Below are positions 45,410 through 57,003 of a DNA stretch of 64,000 bases, in pieces. Where the stretch lies: positions 2,604,001 through 2,668,000 of the forward strand of contig JAPYXD010000744.1 of assembly GCA_030998225.1 (NCBI GenBank), in the 5' to 3' direction. Under the pieces are notes generated by a model. That model worked only from the letters and a program-made list of their open reading frames with translations. It was not told the origin of the DNA and searched no databases. Source of the DNA: Diplolepis rosae (Eukaryota; Arthropoda; Insecta; Hymenoptera; Diplolepididae). Position numbers and translations under genes: made by a program. The stretch's first letter is position 1. Each line of letters begins with the position of its first letter.

Positions 45410-45427
45410 TTTCCCGGGCCGATGCAC
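45410..45427 (-). promoter_or_regulatory. Element C primer binding site (tRNA-Gly type)
   Basis: The plus strand reads CCCGGGCCGATGCACCA, matching a glycine tRNA 3' end including CCA. It lies 16 nt inside the 5' LTR. Confidence 0.75.
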
Positions 45428-45443
45428 CAGAAAAAAGGAAGTA

Positions 45444-46289
45444 TGTTACGTCACAAGTACGCAAATATACTTACTTTGATCGAAGATTCCTCGTTTTAAG
45501 TTAGGATCGAATTATCCTCGCTTAGGGATGAGGATAAGTCAATGAAAGACACAATGATTATGAAAATAATACAAATTGAATTTATTTTACTGGTTAAAAT
45601 TTCCGGATATACATTCGTTAAGACAATTCTTATATAATGTAGGCACAGGCTGGTTGGTACGTGGGTGAGAAAGAGACAAAGAATAAAGATAGAGAGAGAG
45701 AGAGGGAGGTTCGGTACCTTTATGTTGAGAATTAATCCACACGGCGGTGAGTAGTAAATACTGGATCCCCACAGGTGTATTCCAAGTGTGTGAGAGAGAC
45801 GGAGTTATAGGCCGCACAGTTATATTCCGTAAAGGGCGGTGATCCAAATTTATGACACTGTTCGAAGATCTTTACAAAGATCTATACAAGTCCACGATGA
45901 CTTTTACGACTCCCGAACTTTGATTTTAAATTGTCCCGGTCGAATTTTATTAATCTCAAACTCAGAGATTTCCGAAGTTAAATTGAAATGCCGCACTGGA
46001 CTATTGTCGCGAGACCGGTTATAAATCCGAAGGAAAATTTAAGTGTCGAACTAGACGAAGAATTTACTGATTGCTTTCTCTTGGTGTGGGCCTCTTTTAT
46101 ATTTTTTCATACAAATTGACGGTCAGCGAAAATCGTGACGTAGTCATATCTTCTTAGAGGAGAAGGGGCCCTATACTGCTCCCTACTTCCCCTACTCCCT
46201 ATTCCCCTTTAACGATTTTCTCATAGATTTCTTAACTCAATCCAGCCTGTGTGTATTATATACATTCAAATATGTCGCGGGACGTGACA
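45444..46289 (-). mobile_element. Gypsy element C, 5' LTR
   Basis: 846 bp, partner of 35,179-36,022. Its outer flank is CTAA (46,290-46,293), which completes a 4-bp target duplication and shows C is a simple nested insertion in the leader of B. Confidence 0.93.
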
Positions 46290-46293
46290 CTAA

Positions 46294-48072
46294 ATTCATC
46301 AATAATTATTAAAATTATTAAGGATTCAGGTAAAAAGAAAGAGAAATAATAATTAGAATTATTTAAATTAATACAAAAATCATGAATAACGGGTTATCGA
46401 AAACAATTGTTTAACTAAAATAGTTATTATCAGTAACAATTACTAATATTTCTATAAATAATTATACTAAAATTATGTAAAATTATTATTCAAAATTATT
46501 ATTCCAAAATTATCACTTAAAGTTCTTTAATTATGTAATTGGATTTGAAACTTGTCACAGAAGATCAGTTCTCAACGAAAAGGAAAGAGAATTAAGTCAA
46601 ATGGCAAAGGAAGATCGTCTTTGAGAATCGGCCCAAGGAAAGAAGAAAACGAAATTCGCAGTGAGTGTAAAAAAAAAAAAAAAAAAATTTAAGGTATGCA
46701 AAATATTTTTATCGGGTTTTAATATTTAGGTAAAAAGCGAATCAGTAGTATTCGCAAGTTTTGAAAAAGGATGCTCGGAAAACCAGTGTATCGTTCTTTT
46801 CGAAGATCTCAATTACCCAACAATCGGATTCTGAAGTTAATTTACACAAATTGAAAATTTCGGCTTTGTTAACTACTTCGCTGTTATTCCTGTTTAAGCG
46901 GTGTTCGTTTTTTAACAGCGTCTCGGAGGTAGGATCTTTAGGGATAAAAAACTGATGTGGTAATCTTTCGTCGTCAGTGACGGTAATTAAGAGGTGATCC
47001 TTAAGGGATGTAAAATGGCAAATATAAGTTTCGCCTTCTGTCAACATTTACGTACCGGTTAAGCACGTGAGTAACAGAAAATATGAATTATTGGGAAATA
47101 GAATTCTCGTTGCACGTTCAAACAAAAAGGGAAATTATCTCAACACTTAAACTACAATAATCTTAATTAAAACAATATATATATATATTTTATTTTTTTA
47201 TTTTTATTTATTTACTTTCTCAAATAACTTAAAGTTTTTAACCAATTGAAATATTTTCAAATCTTACAATAAGACGGCAGAATAAAAAGGTAGCTGATCA
47301 AAGAAGACTTACCATTCAGCATACAAACATTCAGCATTCCTGCATTCTCACTTTGCACTTTTCACTTTTAACTTTTCGGAAATGACCATTAGGATATATT
47401 CACTCCCGCACTTAACACACTTTTATATTCCAGGTTTATCCAGATCAGCAACAAGATGCAGCAGTCCAGGTCCACGTCCAGGGATTCCAGCCAGTTCCAA
47501 GTCCAAGAAGAAGAAGAGTCAGGTTCCAGATCCAGGTCCAACGATGGATCGCACTTCGCGCACGACCGCTCCGAGCGTTGAGTTCACCAAAGTTGTATAA
47601 ATTTTAACTTATTTGTTTTCAGACCTAATAATAATTATTATTAGTCTGTTCAAATTTATTTTATAATATATTTATTTTCAGGTACTCGCCCAGAAATAAT
47701 TATTCTTTGTTTTGGCGATGGATGTCAATTTATTTTATTCAAAAAGTCAATAAAAACTGTTTGTCAAATTTGGAATGTTCTTTCACTTCGCACTGAACAA
47801 GAATTTTCTCACTCCCGAACCGATAGTGTTTTTTTTCTTTTTAAATTATCAAATAGTTTTTTTTTTTAAGTTTGAGATAGATTTTCGAGTTGATCAAATT
47901 CACAACACATTGAAAAACAAATCGAAATTTTTCACTCCCGAAGTTACAGAATATTTTATTTTGTTTTTATTTCCTTGAATCCGAATATGAGTTTTCAAGT
48001 TTATTTAATTTCACGAAACTTTGATTAACAACTTAAAATTGTTCACTCCCGAACCGACCGAATATTTAAATT
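46294..48072 (-). other. Element B leader, distal half
   Basis: With C removed, the leader of B is about 3.3 kb, far longer than those of A and C. It contains the continuation of the AT-rich array (46,294-46,530), one small open frame (46,742-47,047), and three degenerate repeats of about 130 bp, each with TTCACTCCCGAA (about 47,790-48,060) next to the primer site. Confidence 0.65.
46742..47047 (-). CDS. Small ORF of unknown function in element B leader
   Basis: 101 codons (MLTEGETYICHF ... FFKTCEYY) in the same orientation as gag and pol of B and upstream of gag. The composition looks protein-like (no low-complexity, several aromatic and Cys residues), but I recognise no domain. It could be an accessory retroelement gene, an exon captured in the leader, or chance. 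Confidence 0.35.
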   Translation of the reverse strand: MLTEGETYICHFTSLKDHLLITVTDDERLPHQFFIPKDPTSETLLKNEHRLNRNNSEVVNKAEIFNLCKLTSESDCWVIEIFEKNDTLVFRASFFKTCEYY

Positions 48073-48090
48073 ATCCCACCGCTGTCACCA
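48073..48090 (-). promoter_or_regulatory. Element B primer binding site (probably tRNA-Leu)
   Basis: The plus strand ATCCCACCGCTGTCACCA resembles a leucine tRNA 3' end with CCA. It sits 12 nt inside the right LTR and confirms that this LTR is the 5' one of a minus-strand element. Confidence 0.7.
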
Positions 48091-48102
48091 GAAATTTTTA
48101 AT

Positions 48103-49479
48103 TGTGACGTCCCGGATTTGGAAACGTCCAATTATCGATAAATATCGAATAAGTCGATATTCGATTTATATGGGCGGGTTGAATTTAAATTGTCTATTTA
48201 AATATCTAGAGGCCTTCGGTCGGCCTATGAAGATAGGAACGGGAGAAGGAAAAACTTGAATACAAATTGAAACTTTTTGTTTAATTAAAACTCTTTACAA
48301 ATCCGATATTAAATAGTCGAAGAAAACGTGATGTTACTTTTTACAATTTGGTAGCAAAAAGTCGCGAGGGAGTGTGATTGAAAATAATCAACAAGTACGT
48401 CCGAGAGCGAGTGTGTACGTATGTCCAGAGAGGGATCCAAGGGGTCTTTTTATCAAAAGTCCCCACTAAATGATTTGAGTTTTTAGGGCGTACATAATAG
48501 ATCTAATTGGTTGATTTTCAGTTTTGGGTGTTTCCAAAATAATCTTATTGGATTACATTCTTCCCTTAAAACAGTGAGGGCGGATACGAACTAGGCCAAT
48601 AGTGGGTGTCGGGCCCACGTGCGTTCCCAGCATCTCAAGTGCGGCCACTTGAGGGTGTCAAAATACAAGTCCTCTTTTGACTCCGGGGGTCCGTCTCTGG
48701 TCACTTAACTTCGATCGTAGATCAATTTTTAAGGGTTGACAAGTACCCATCTTCTTTCACATTTTACGATCGTTCTAGGGATTTTGGGTTTGTTGAAATT
48801 TGGAATCAAATTTCAACGACTATTGAGTATTTAGCGAAACTCATGGTTTGTAAACCAAACAATTTATACTAGATGGCAATAAATTTAGAATTTATTAGTC
48901 GCTAGTGACATTTCCCAAACTCTCCAGAACGGTTTTCACATAGTTGGTCCTATTCAGAACAAAGGAAGGCTCTTAAAACTATTTATTATTTATTTCTATT
49001 GAGGCATTTCCTCGAAGGTTTCCAGACAACCTGTCAATCTGAAAATAAACCATTAATTTAATTATTCTACGGAACAAGGCTGGTTTATTTATCATTTCTC
49101 GTAAATGTCAACTTGATCTGGTAAATTTCAGCATGTAAATTAACATTAAATTCATTTTAACAATTTAAGAACCGTGAGATTGTTGCACGTGTCCGTACAT
49201 ATAAAGTGACATAACCCAACCCTTGTTATTTTGTCAATAAAACTAAAAGATTTATTTTTATTCTTAATACTAAAAGTCTCTTTGATCATAAACCTTAAGA
49301 TTTATTCTGCCTTTCTAAGTATTTTAAATAAAATCGAAATTGAATTTTCCCACGGCATTTCTTTGTTACGTACAATTACGTACGTACCGAAGAAGTGAAT
49401 TTGAATCGAGTTCATGAAAGCTCGATCTAGTTTATTCGCAATCCGCAAAATAGATGAGCGCGCAGGTGCGATCATCACA
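48103..49479 (-). mobile_element. Gypsy element B, 5' LTR (right copy)
   Basis: 1,377 bp. It equals the left copy plus a 129-bp block at 48,471-48,599 (TGATTTGAGTTTTTAGG ... GAACTAGGCCAA). Otherwise about three substitutions. It ends CATCACA and is followed by GGAGGCA and then the right foldback arm. Confidence 0.92.
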
Positions 49480-49486
49480 GGAGGCA

Positions 49487-49974
49487 GGAACAGCTGCGCG
49501 GTGAAACAGTTGTTCATGATATTTCCGGTTGATCTATACACTCTTAAAAGTTAAATATTTTCTAAAGTTTTGACTACCAAACGCCAAAACCTGACGATCA
49601 AACATTAGCAAACGAAAATAAAAGTATTCCAAAAGGAATTTTAAAAAAATATTAAAGTGGTGTGCTACCGTGAAGTTAGCACCCCAACTTTAAAACCTTA
49701 ATAACTTTTTTAATTTTGATTACCAAACGTCAAAACCTGACGACCAAACACTAACAAACGACTAACAAACGATTGCAACAATTTTTATTCAGAAATTCCA
49801 AAAAGTGGTGTGCTACCGTGAAGTTAGCACCCCAACTTTAAAACCTTAATAACTTTTTTAATTTTGACTACCAAACGTTAAAACCTGACGAACAAACACT
49901 AACAAACGACTAAAAAACGATTCCATACAATAAAATCAAAAAATATTATACTCGGGGTGCTAACTTCACGGGCA
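49487..49974 (-). mobile_element. Foldback/MULE-like element, right arm
   Basis: 488 bp, the inverse of 14,705-15,192, ending GCTAACTTCACGGGCA. It shares the same internal tandem units. Together with the left arm and the 11-bp duplication it delimits the whole 35-kb insertion. Confidence 0.85.
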
Positions 49975-49985
49975 TATACTTTAAA
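49975..49985. repeat. Target-site duplication, right copy
   Basis: TATACTTTAAA, identical to 14,694-14,704. Confidence 0.85.
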
Positions 49986-51178
49986 GTTTGAGGAGTAGTT
50001 ACTTCAATAAAGGCACTTCCTTCTTCGATAAATAAGTCGTCGAGAGTCTTAGAAGGATGGTCTTCTTTATTGTTTAATATACTGTACTTAGATGAATTTG
50101 AAAGATTTCTGGTATTTCTTTTCCGTTTCCTGCCCCTAGCCCATTTTCAGTAATTAAATCTGATTCATGCGAACTATTGTGAGATCCTAGATTCGCACTG
50201 CCTGCATCTGAAATATTTTCTTTATGGTTTTCTTCTCATGTGACTTTACCTGTCAGCATCGTTCTTCCATTAGCTTCTTCTACGTTTTCACTTCCCACGA
50301 GTTCCGCATCAAATGCATTTTTAGAGTCGGTTTTCGCCTTTTTCTTCAAGTCTGCTACCTTCTGAGATACGTACGTGCGCACCTTATCTAAATGTTCGTC
50401 TACCATTTCTTCTTCCACGTGCAAAACATCCAACAAGTAATACTTGAAAAGTTCTGAAGGAAATGCAATAACACAATTAGTAAAACAATATACTTATTAA
50501 TAAAAGAACGTATAGAATTCAAAATCTAGGAAAATTGGGAACTTTTTAAGGAGGAAACATTTCAGTGAACGAGAATAATCAAATAAAGCGAAACTATGTA
50601 ATTAAAGTCTGACTTTAATTACTTTCAAAATAATCTTTAAGAGTCTAAATTTCCAAAATAAGTTGCAAACAATTTCAAATTTGCAATCCTATGTAATATA
50701 AATTTCATTAATTTTGAATAAAAAGATTTAAAAAATTTAAATGGATTTAAAATTGTGAATAGGGTAATGGAACCAATTATCGAGGAGGAATCAGTTGTTG
50801 ATATCTTTTAACCTATATCCCTTTAACATCTTCATTTTTTATACGAATTGTTAAATAAGTCTCAACTATGCTTTTGAAACATGAAAATTAATAGTAAATA
50901 CCAAAATAGTGAAAATAGGAAGAACATAATCATCGTAATCAACAATAGGATCCTTCCTAGTAATTGGTCTCCTTTTATTTTTTATTTTTGTTCCACACTT
51001 AAACCTTGAAATTTTAATTATCTTTAAATTAGAAAACTGAACAATTTTTGTCCAAAACTGACAAATTTAATTGTAAAGTATTTTTTATTTGCAAGATTTT
51101 TTGTTTTTAGGTATATATGTAATAAGAAAGTAGCTACGCTTTGAGAATATTTTTTTACGAATGTTGAACTTGTCAAGA

Positions 51179-51208
51179 TTATTATTATTATTATATTATT
51201 ATTATTTG
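51179..51208. repeat. ATT microsatellite
   Basis: Run of ATT units in a BEN-gene intron. The rest of that intron (50,454-51,364) is AT-rich and shows nothing else. Confidence 0.8.
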
Positions 51209-51757
51209 ATGCAGTATTATGTAAAAGTTAATTTTTCAATTAAAAATAAACCGATTTTTCTATTTTGAAGGCTTTAAAATTCGAATTCAACACTTTTTCT
51301 AGGTTCAATTCACTCTGTAGAAAAGCTGTTTTACAAAAAAATTATATAATTCACATCTTCATACCTTTTAAACATAAAATGTTTTTTCCGTCGAGTCTAT
51401 AAAGTGGTTTATTTTGGTTTCTGTTGCGATTGCTACTTTTTCCAGACACCGTGCCTTTTTGCAAGACTTCGAAACCAAATATAGTCAGTGCCAAATTTTT
51501 TGCAACTTGTGGATATGTCTTTACATTATCAGTACACATTCTAAATGTGTCGTAGGCAATCGATTCTCCTCGACTCATATAAATCTGAAAATAAAGATTT
51601 AAAAAAAAAAAATAATAAGAAAAATATGCTTCCAACATTCTAATTGATATGAATTTCGAAGTGTAATCTACATCTAAAATTTGTTAAATGAGATGGTTGC
51701 AAAAATTTGCACAATGATAATATGATAAGCTTTACCATTCTGTTAGTCTCATCGCGA

Positions 51758-52315
51758 CCCTACCGGACCCGTGTGAGAGAACGGTCATAGAATACTCTGA
51801 CCGTTCTCTGGCTGTTCAATGACCGTTCTATGACCTCGCATTTTTACGGCTAAGAACGGTAAAAAAGACATTAAAAGCATTGCAATTATCATTCTGTGGC
51901 GCAATTTGGATTTGAAGGTGAAGCAATAAATACAATTATCTTATTTTTCAGCGATAAAAACTAGGAATACATCATGTACCTTTCATTGAAGGCAGTGCTG
52001 TGGTTCACCATTTGCGGAACGTCTCCACCAATAGTAAACCTTCGCGGTGGAGACGTTCCGCCAATTGTGAACCACTGCACTGCCTTCAATGACAGGTATT
52101 ATGTTTTCCTAGTTTTTATCGCTGAAATATAAGATAATTGTATTTATTGCTTCACCTTCTAATCCAAATTTCGCCACAGAATCATAATTGCAAAGCTTTT
52201 AATGTATTTTTAACCGATCTTAGCCGTAATAATGCAAGGTCATAGAACGGTCATAGAACAGCCAGAGAACGGTCAGAGTATTCTATGACCGTTCTCTCAC
52301 ACGGGTCCGGTAGGG
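51758..52315. mobile_element. Palindromic MITE inside a BEN-gene exon
   Basis: Starts CCCTACCGGACCCGTGTGAG and ends with its inverse; arms are about 270 bp around a short centre near 52,037. Repeated GAACGGTCATAGAA motifs occur. On the minus strand the exon reads GGAGAG before it and GAGACT after it, so coding sequence appears split, with a possible imperfect 6-bp duplication. No coding capacity. Confidence 0.75.
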
Positions 52316-52839
52316 AATCTCCAGTTTTTTACTCTCCGTCAATGTCTTTTTTATTATGGGACATCTTTTCTAGTTGCTCTTGAAGCATACCTGTGAAGTG
52401 GCAGGAAGAAAAGTTTACATCCATACTACTTAAGCAACCAATTGATATGAATTAATGAATGAAGTTGTAGATACCTTTTAAAGTAGAAAAATTTCCGATT
52501 GTTACTTCCTGCAATTCTCTATTTAGTAGTCTTATTTCATTAAGTTCCTTTTCTTTTTTTAAGATAATTAGTTTTCTTGCCTCGGATGTTCGTGAACATT
52601 CCTCTATTTCATTCGTCTTGCAAAGTATGTCCTCGTCTTTTTGCACCAAATAGACTTGCATTTCCTGCAGCTCCTTTGATTGATTTGCAATTTTTTTCTC
52701 TAAAGATTTAATTTTTGTAAGGCAAGTATGGTCCTGTTCAAAATTTTGTAATCGATTTACAAAGGATGCAAAATTAATATCAACAAAATAAACGAATACA
52801 TGATATAGAATCCCGAATCAAAATACACTTAAATAAACC

Positions 52840-53100
52840 CGGTCAAAAAAATAAGTTCGGCAACTACGGCGGATTTCGGCACGACAGCGGCCCGATATCG
52901 GCAGTGCCGAATTAGCGGCATTGAATGGCGGCCTGCACATCGGCCGCCTTCTGTACTGCTAAAGTGCGGCAATTTGCGGTGTACCGCTTTCGGCCCGTAA
53001 TTCGTTTTATGATTTGCGGGCCGAATCAATGACGGCCCGTACTACGGCCGCCTTCCGAACTGCCGAAATGCGGCAGTTTGTGGCATATTGTCGCGTTTCA
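52840..53100. repeat. GC-rich CGGC tandem repeat
   Basis: At least two degenerate units of about 106 bp (each with CGGCCGCCTTC and TGCGGCA) stand out from the AT-rich surroundings. Short open frames here are products of the repeat. Confidence 0.65.
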
Positions 53101-53272
53101 TCGTTTTGTCAAGGTGTTTCGAGACGTGCAATATCTATTGAAAATGGATTGACGAATACAAACGAGGGATAGGAAGAGAAGACATAGAGAAGTTCAACGT
53201 GCATTACTAGAGATAAAAAATCGAGATCTCATAGAATTTGAAAACTTAGTTCAAAGTAATAACTAAACTATT

Positions 53273-53743
53273 TACACGGAAAACTCCATATTAGAGAGGT
53301 CGCAAGGTTATGTTGTCGTTGTCAACAGGATACAAAGAGTATCGTGGTCGGAAGTATACACGTAGCGCTCTGACAGCGCTTCACTTACTATAAAACGCTG
53401 TGTCGCTGTCAGAGCGACACACTTCGCTACGATCGCGATACACTGCATAAGGATCTCAGCTATAAGGATTTAATAGTTATGAGAACGATATATGCATTTA
53501 CGTGTCGCGTAAACGATTTTTTCAGCATAATTGTCAATGCGTAAAAGAAACTTTTTGTGGCTGCCTTAAGAGTTACGTTTACTGCTACTAGAGCGGAACT
53601 GTATCGCTACGGGCGCTATTTTGAGAGTTTCGCTGTATTAGCTTCCTAATATCGTTGTAATAGTGATACATATACTTTACGTAGGATTTAAAAAAATTAA
53701 TAAGTCTATAGCGCTGTCACAGCAATATGGAGTTTTCCGTATA
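53273..53743. mobile_element. TIR MITE
   Basis: Inverted ends ACGGAAAACTCCATATT and AATATGGAGTTTTCCGT, about 470 bp, with internal inverted copies of AGCGCT and GCTGTCAGAGCG motifs. No coding capacity. The exact boundary and duplication are unclear. Confidence 0.65.
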
Positions 53744-53817
53744 TACATCCAATAACAATGACATAATTTGTACAAATTTGTTTCGTACTTGTATTTTCGA
53801 ATCTTTTTGATTTTTTA

Positions 53818-55968
53818 ATGCGCGACCAAGAAGATGATGAATTGAATCATACCCCACTTGATGACGAAAATAATCCAATTATGTTTGATGAGGAGCAAAG
53901 TATGAAAATCAATTTTGATATTGTCAAATATGTACACCATTAACATCAATCACTTTTTTTATTTTGAAAGGAGTAGATTGATTTAATGAAGTGACTGATA
54001 ACGAAACGGGTGATGCTGTCGAAGGAAATGTAATTGATGACGACAGTGACGTAGAGAATCCAGAAGAACCTGCTGAAGAAAATATGCATCGTGATTTTAA
54101 TCGGAACGAGAATGTCGAAGATGACCTTGAAAGCAATTATAGCTACGATGATGGAGAATCCGGTGAGGAAAGCATTGAAGATTTAGATGAAATTCTTGAT
54201 GAAATGGAAGAAGATTTAATCAATGAAGCCGACAATAGAAATGAAGAATTGAAAGAGTAGGTGCTTATCGGAAATATTCCCTTAAGTCAAGTTTCAAAAT
54301 TATTATTAATTTTAAGGCGTAACGGTCACCAAGAGTTACCGAAAACTGCAGTGACATTACTTAAAACAAAACATAATTTTGAATCAGTAACGCTTGAAAA
54401 TAATTTCGGTCGTACTTCACAATTCGTTTACTTTGGTATCGAAAAGGGCTTACGGATGTGCCTGAATCCTGATTTACACCCGAATCGAAAAGTCGAATTC
54501 CTATTTCACGTAAACGGGGAAAAAATGTATAGATCTAGTTTCCATCAATTTTGGCCAATTCTGTGTCAAATTTTTCATGAGAGTGGATCATACAAACCGT
54601 TTCCGATCTGTGTCCACATGGGGGTATCAAAACCTGATTACATGCATGTTTTTTTTATGGCTATTTAAATGAAATGCAAAGTTTGCTCTACGATGGAATG
54701 GCGTTGAACAGAATAGTGTTTGACATCCGAATCAACTGTTTCATCGCAGATACTCCTGCGAGAGCTGCAACAAAATGCGTGAAAGGGCACACTGGTTTTA
54801 ATGCTTGCGAAAAGTGCATTATTCGTAGACAGACTATTCAAAATCGGCGTTGTTATTTAGATATGGATGCAGTTGAACGAACAGATCGAAATTTCCGCGA
54901 AAAAACATATCCTGATCATCACGTAGGGATTTCCGCTTTGGGAAATTTACAAGTAATTGATATGGTCAAAATGTTTTGCTTGGACTTCATGTACATAGGT
55001 TGCCTGGGGATTATGAAAAAGTTACTCGACATATGGCTTGGATTGTCGAGTGGTGTTACAAGAGGGAGATTAAGTGACGAAAAGAAAGAGATATTAGATT
55101 TCATGTTGCAGGCGATCAATAAGCAGGTTCCTTGTGACTTTCAGAGGAAAACTGATTCTGTCGACCATGTTTCATTGTGGAAGGCCACGGAATGTTACGT
55201 TTTTCTTCTATATTCTGGACCTTTCATCATGAAGCATGTTTTGTCTGAAGCTTTGTACAAACATTTCTTATTGTTGGTAGCTGCGCTTCGAATTTTGTGT
55301 TTAAATACATTAGGAAATTTGTTTCGCTCATGCCGATACATTACGGACAAGTATCGATGAAAATGAATTTTCACAATCTAATACATATTGCAGATGATTC
55401 GTAGATTTTTAATTGCGATTTGACAATGATTAGTGCTTTTCCATTTGAAAATTTACTTGGAAAAATCAGGAATGTCTTGAGAAGTGGGTACAAGCCCATG
55501 AAACAACTTTGCAACCACATGCAAGAAAATTTTTTTTCCAGGCAGAAAATCCCGAGTGTCCTTCAAGATACCAAAGTAATGCGTGAAAAAATTTGTTTCG
55601 TTGACCCTCGCTTGATTATAGTCAAACGCGTTTCATTTAAAGAAGTAGTTTTAAGTTCAAAATCGGCTAATAATATGGTTTTGCTGAAAAATAACAATTT
55701 ATGTTTTGAAATCAGGCGAATGTATCGTTCATATGATAATCAAAGAGATATTTATCTGGTCGGAGTTGAGTGTATGATGAAAGAAGAGCCTTTTTTCGAT
55801 CATCCAATAGATGCAGCTAAATTAGGAATTTTTTATTTATCTAGCCATATTAGCGACGAGGAAATAACTATAAACATAAGCCAAGTTAAACAGAAGGTAG
55901 TCGAATTAGTTGCAAAACCAGAAGAGAATACGAATGACACTTCTGTACCAGTATTACATTTACATTAA
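53818..55968 (+). pseudogene. Decayed DDE-type transposase gene
   Basis: An acidic N-terminus (53,818 to about 54,257) leads into IPLSQVSKLLLILRRNGHQELPKTAVTLL, then FHQFWPILCQIF, then a DTPARA..CVKGHTGFNACEKC block. Next come DFMYIGCLGIMKKLL and DHVSLWKATECYVFLLYSGP, and finally ISAFPFENLLGKIRNVLRSGYKP. This block order is that of a common arthropod transposase-like family, possibly EnSpm/CACTA-related; the class is tentative. Lesions: TAG at 54,258-54,260, a frameshift in a T8 run near 54,645, a frameshift near 55,330 and a TAG near 55,400. No matching TIRs were identified. Confidence 0.7.
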
Positions 55969-56989
55969 ATTTCATTTCGTTAATTTTCTTATTTGTAATC
56001 TTTATACCTGTGTAGAGTTTAAAAAAATCTTCGACAAATTGTCAATTATTTAGTCACAATAATGTGTGAAAAAAATATTTCAGAAAATGTTTTTCTTTCT
56101 GGCAAGTGTCTCGAGATTCCGAGAGAACAGACATTATTGACTCTAACGCATTGTGGCGTCTGTTAACCAAGCCGAGACCACTTCGCCTCTCTCGCTCTTA
56201 TATTCGCGAGTACTCGCATATTGGTATCATTATTTCGTGGTTATCCAGGAAACAAAAAACCATTCACTTGCGTTAAATTTGAATGGGCTTTGAGGTGTTC
56301 TGAATTGCGTATCTGTCACTGGAATTTCAGCATTAACAGATTGAAGACCAATATTTCCGATAGAAAATAATGTATTTAAAGTGAACAATCGTTTACAATA
56401 CAATTCGTATTCTGTTTTTATTGTATTTCTCTTATTCAGAGTGACCTTTTAAGACTTCCATTTCATTTGGAATTTCAACCGATTCATGCGAACATCAATG
56501 AATCGTACATTGCCATTAAAAATTATTTGAGGTTAATCAGTCTTATTAAACCCTATTCACTTAACGATTTAACCAATGTCGAATGGCAGATTTAAAACAT
56601 TGCGCACAAATGGCAGATTCCAAGTGTCACCATCCGATTGAATTTTTATTTCCTGAATATGCAAATGACAGATACACAATTCAAAGAGACGCGCGTTCTA
56701 TCGGTTTTTTTTTCCTGGATAACTTAATTCTTTCTCGCGATGGGGAAAACGTAATTATTAAGCTTATACTGTTGTTTTTCTTTTTCATAACCAAAATGAA
56801 GATATAAATTCTCGATAATTTATCTTTTCACTTTGAATTACCCGCTCTACTATTTTTAAAACAATTTCGAGCAATTTCGGTGGCTTTAATCGATTTCGAA
56901 ATCACTAAAAATTTGTGTAAGTACTGAACCTCGGTATACTAACGTTTTTCGAAATAAATACTGTTCAATGCGCGACGAAAATATATTCT
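55969..56989. other. Intergenic stretch
   Basis: AT-rich with a few short open frames (for example 56,583-56,807) that resemble nothing known to me. I see no supported gene. Confidence 0.5.
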
Positions 56990-57003
56990 AACCTCTTTAA
57001 TCT
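56990..57003. repeat. LINE target-site duplication, 5' copy
   Basis: AACCTCTTTAATCT, repeated exactly at 61,692-61,705 after the poly-A tail. Confidence 0.88.

Larger units (their letters stand above)
49975..52733 (-). pseudogene. BEN-domain protein gene, interrupted
   Basis: Minus-strand exons: 52,733-52,475 (coiled coil, Glu/Lys-rich); 52,390 to about 52,332 with a remnant at 51,750-51,736; 51,584-51,365; 50,453-50,250; and 50,207 into the insertion at 49,975. The third and fourth exons together read as a BEN domain (YPQVAKNLALTIFGFEVL ... TVSGK, then CLKELFKYYLLDV). BEN domains bind DNA or proteins in chromatin regulation. Splice phases agree from 51,584 to 50,207. Lesions: the palindrome at 51,758-52,315 splits an exon next to its donor; about 1 nt is lost near 50,131-50,142 before a basic RGRKRKR stretch; and the 35-kb insertion lies in the last exon. 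The first exon is not visible. Confidence 0.65.

Noticed and set aside
45410..45427. tRNA gene fragments (tRNA-Gly, also tRNA-Pro and tRNA-Leu-like sites)
   Set aside because: Only the 18-nt 3' ends are present, at the LTR edges, so these are primer binding sites.
47382..47600. 72-codon plus-strand frame, Pro/Ser/Lys-rich
   Set aside because: Antisense within the element B leader, low complexity, no recognisable domain.
14705..49974. A single giant Polinton/Maverick-type element
   Set aside because: The long TIRs fit, but no protein-primed DNA polymerase, packaging ATPase, capsid or Maverick integrase is present, and the duplication is 11 bp rather than about 6 bp.
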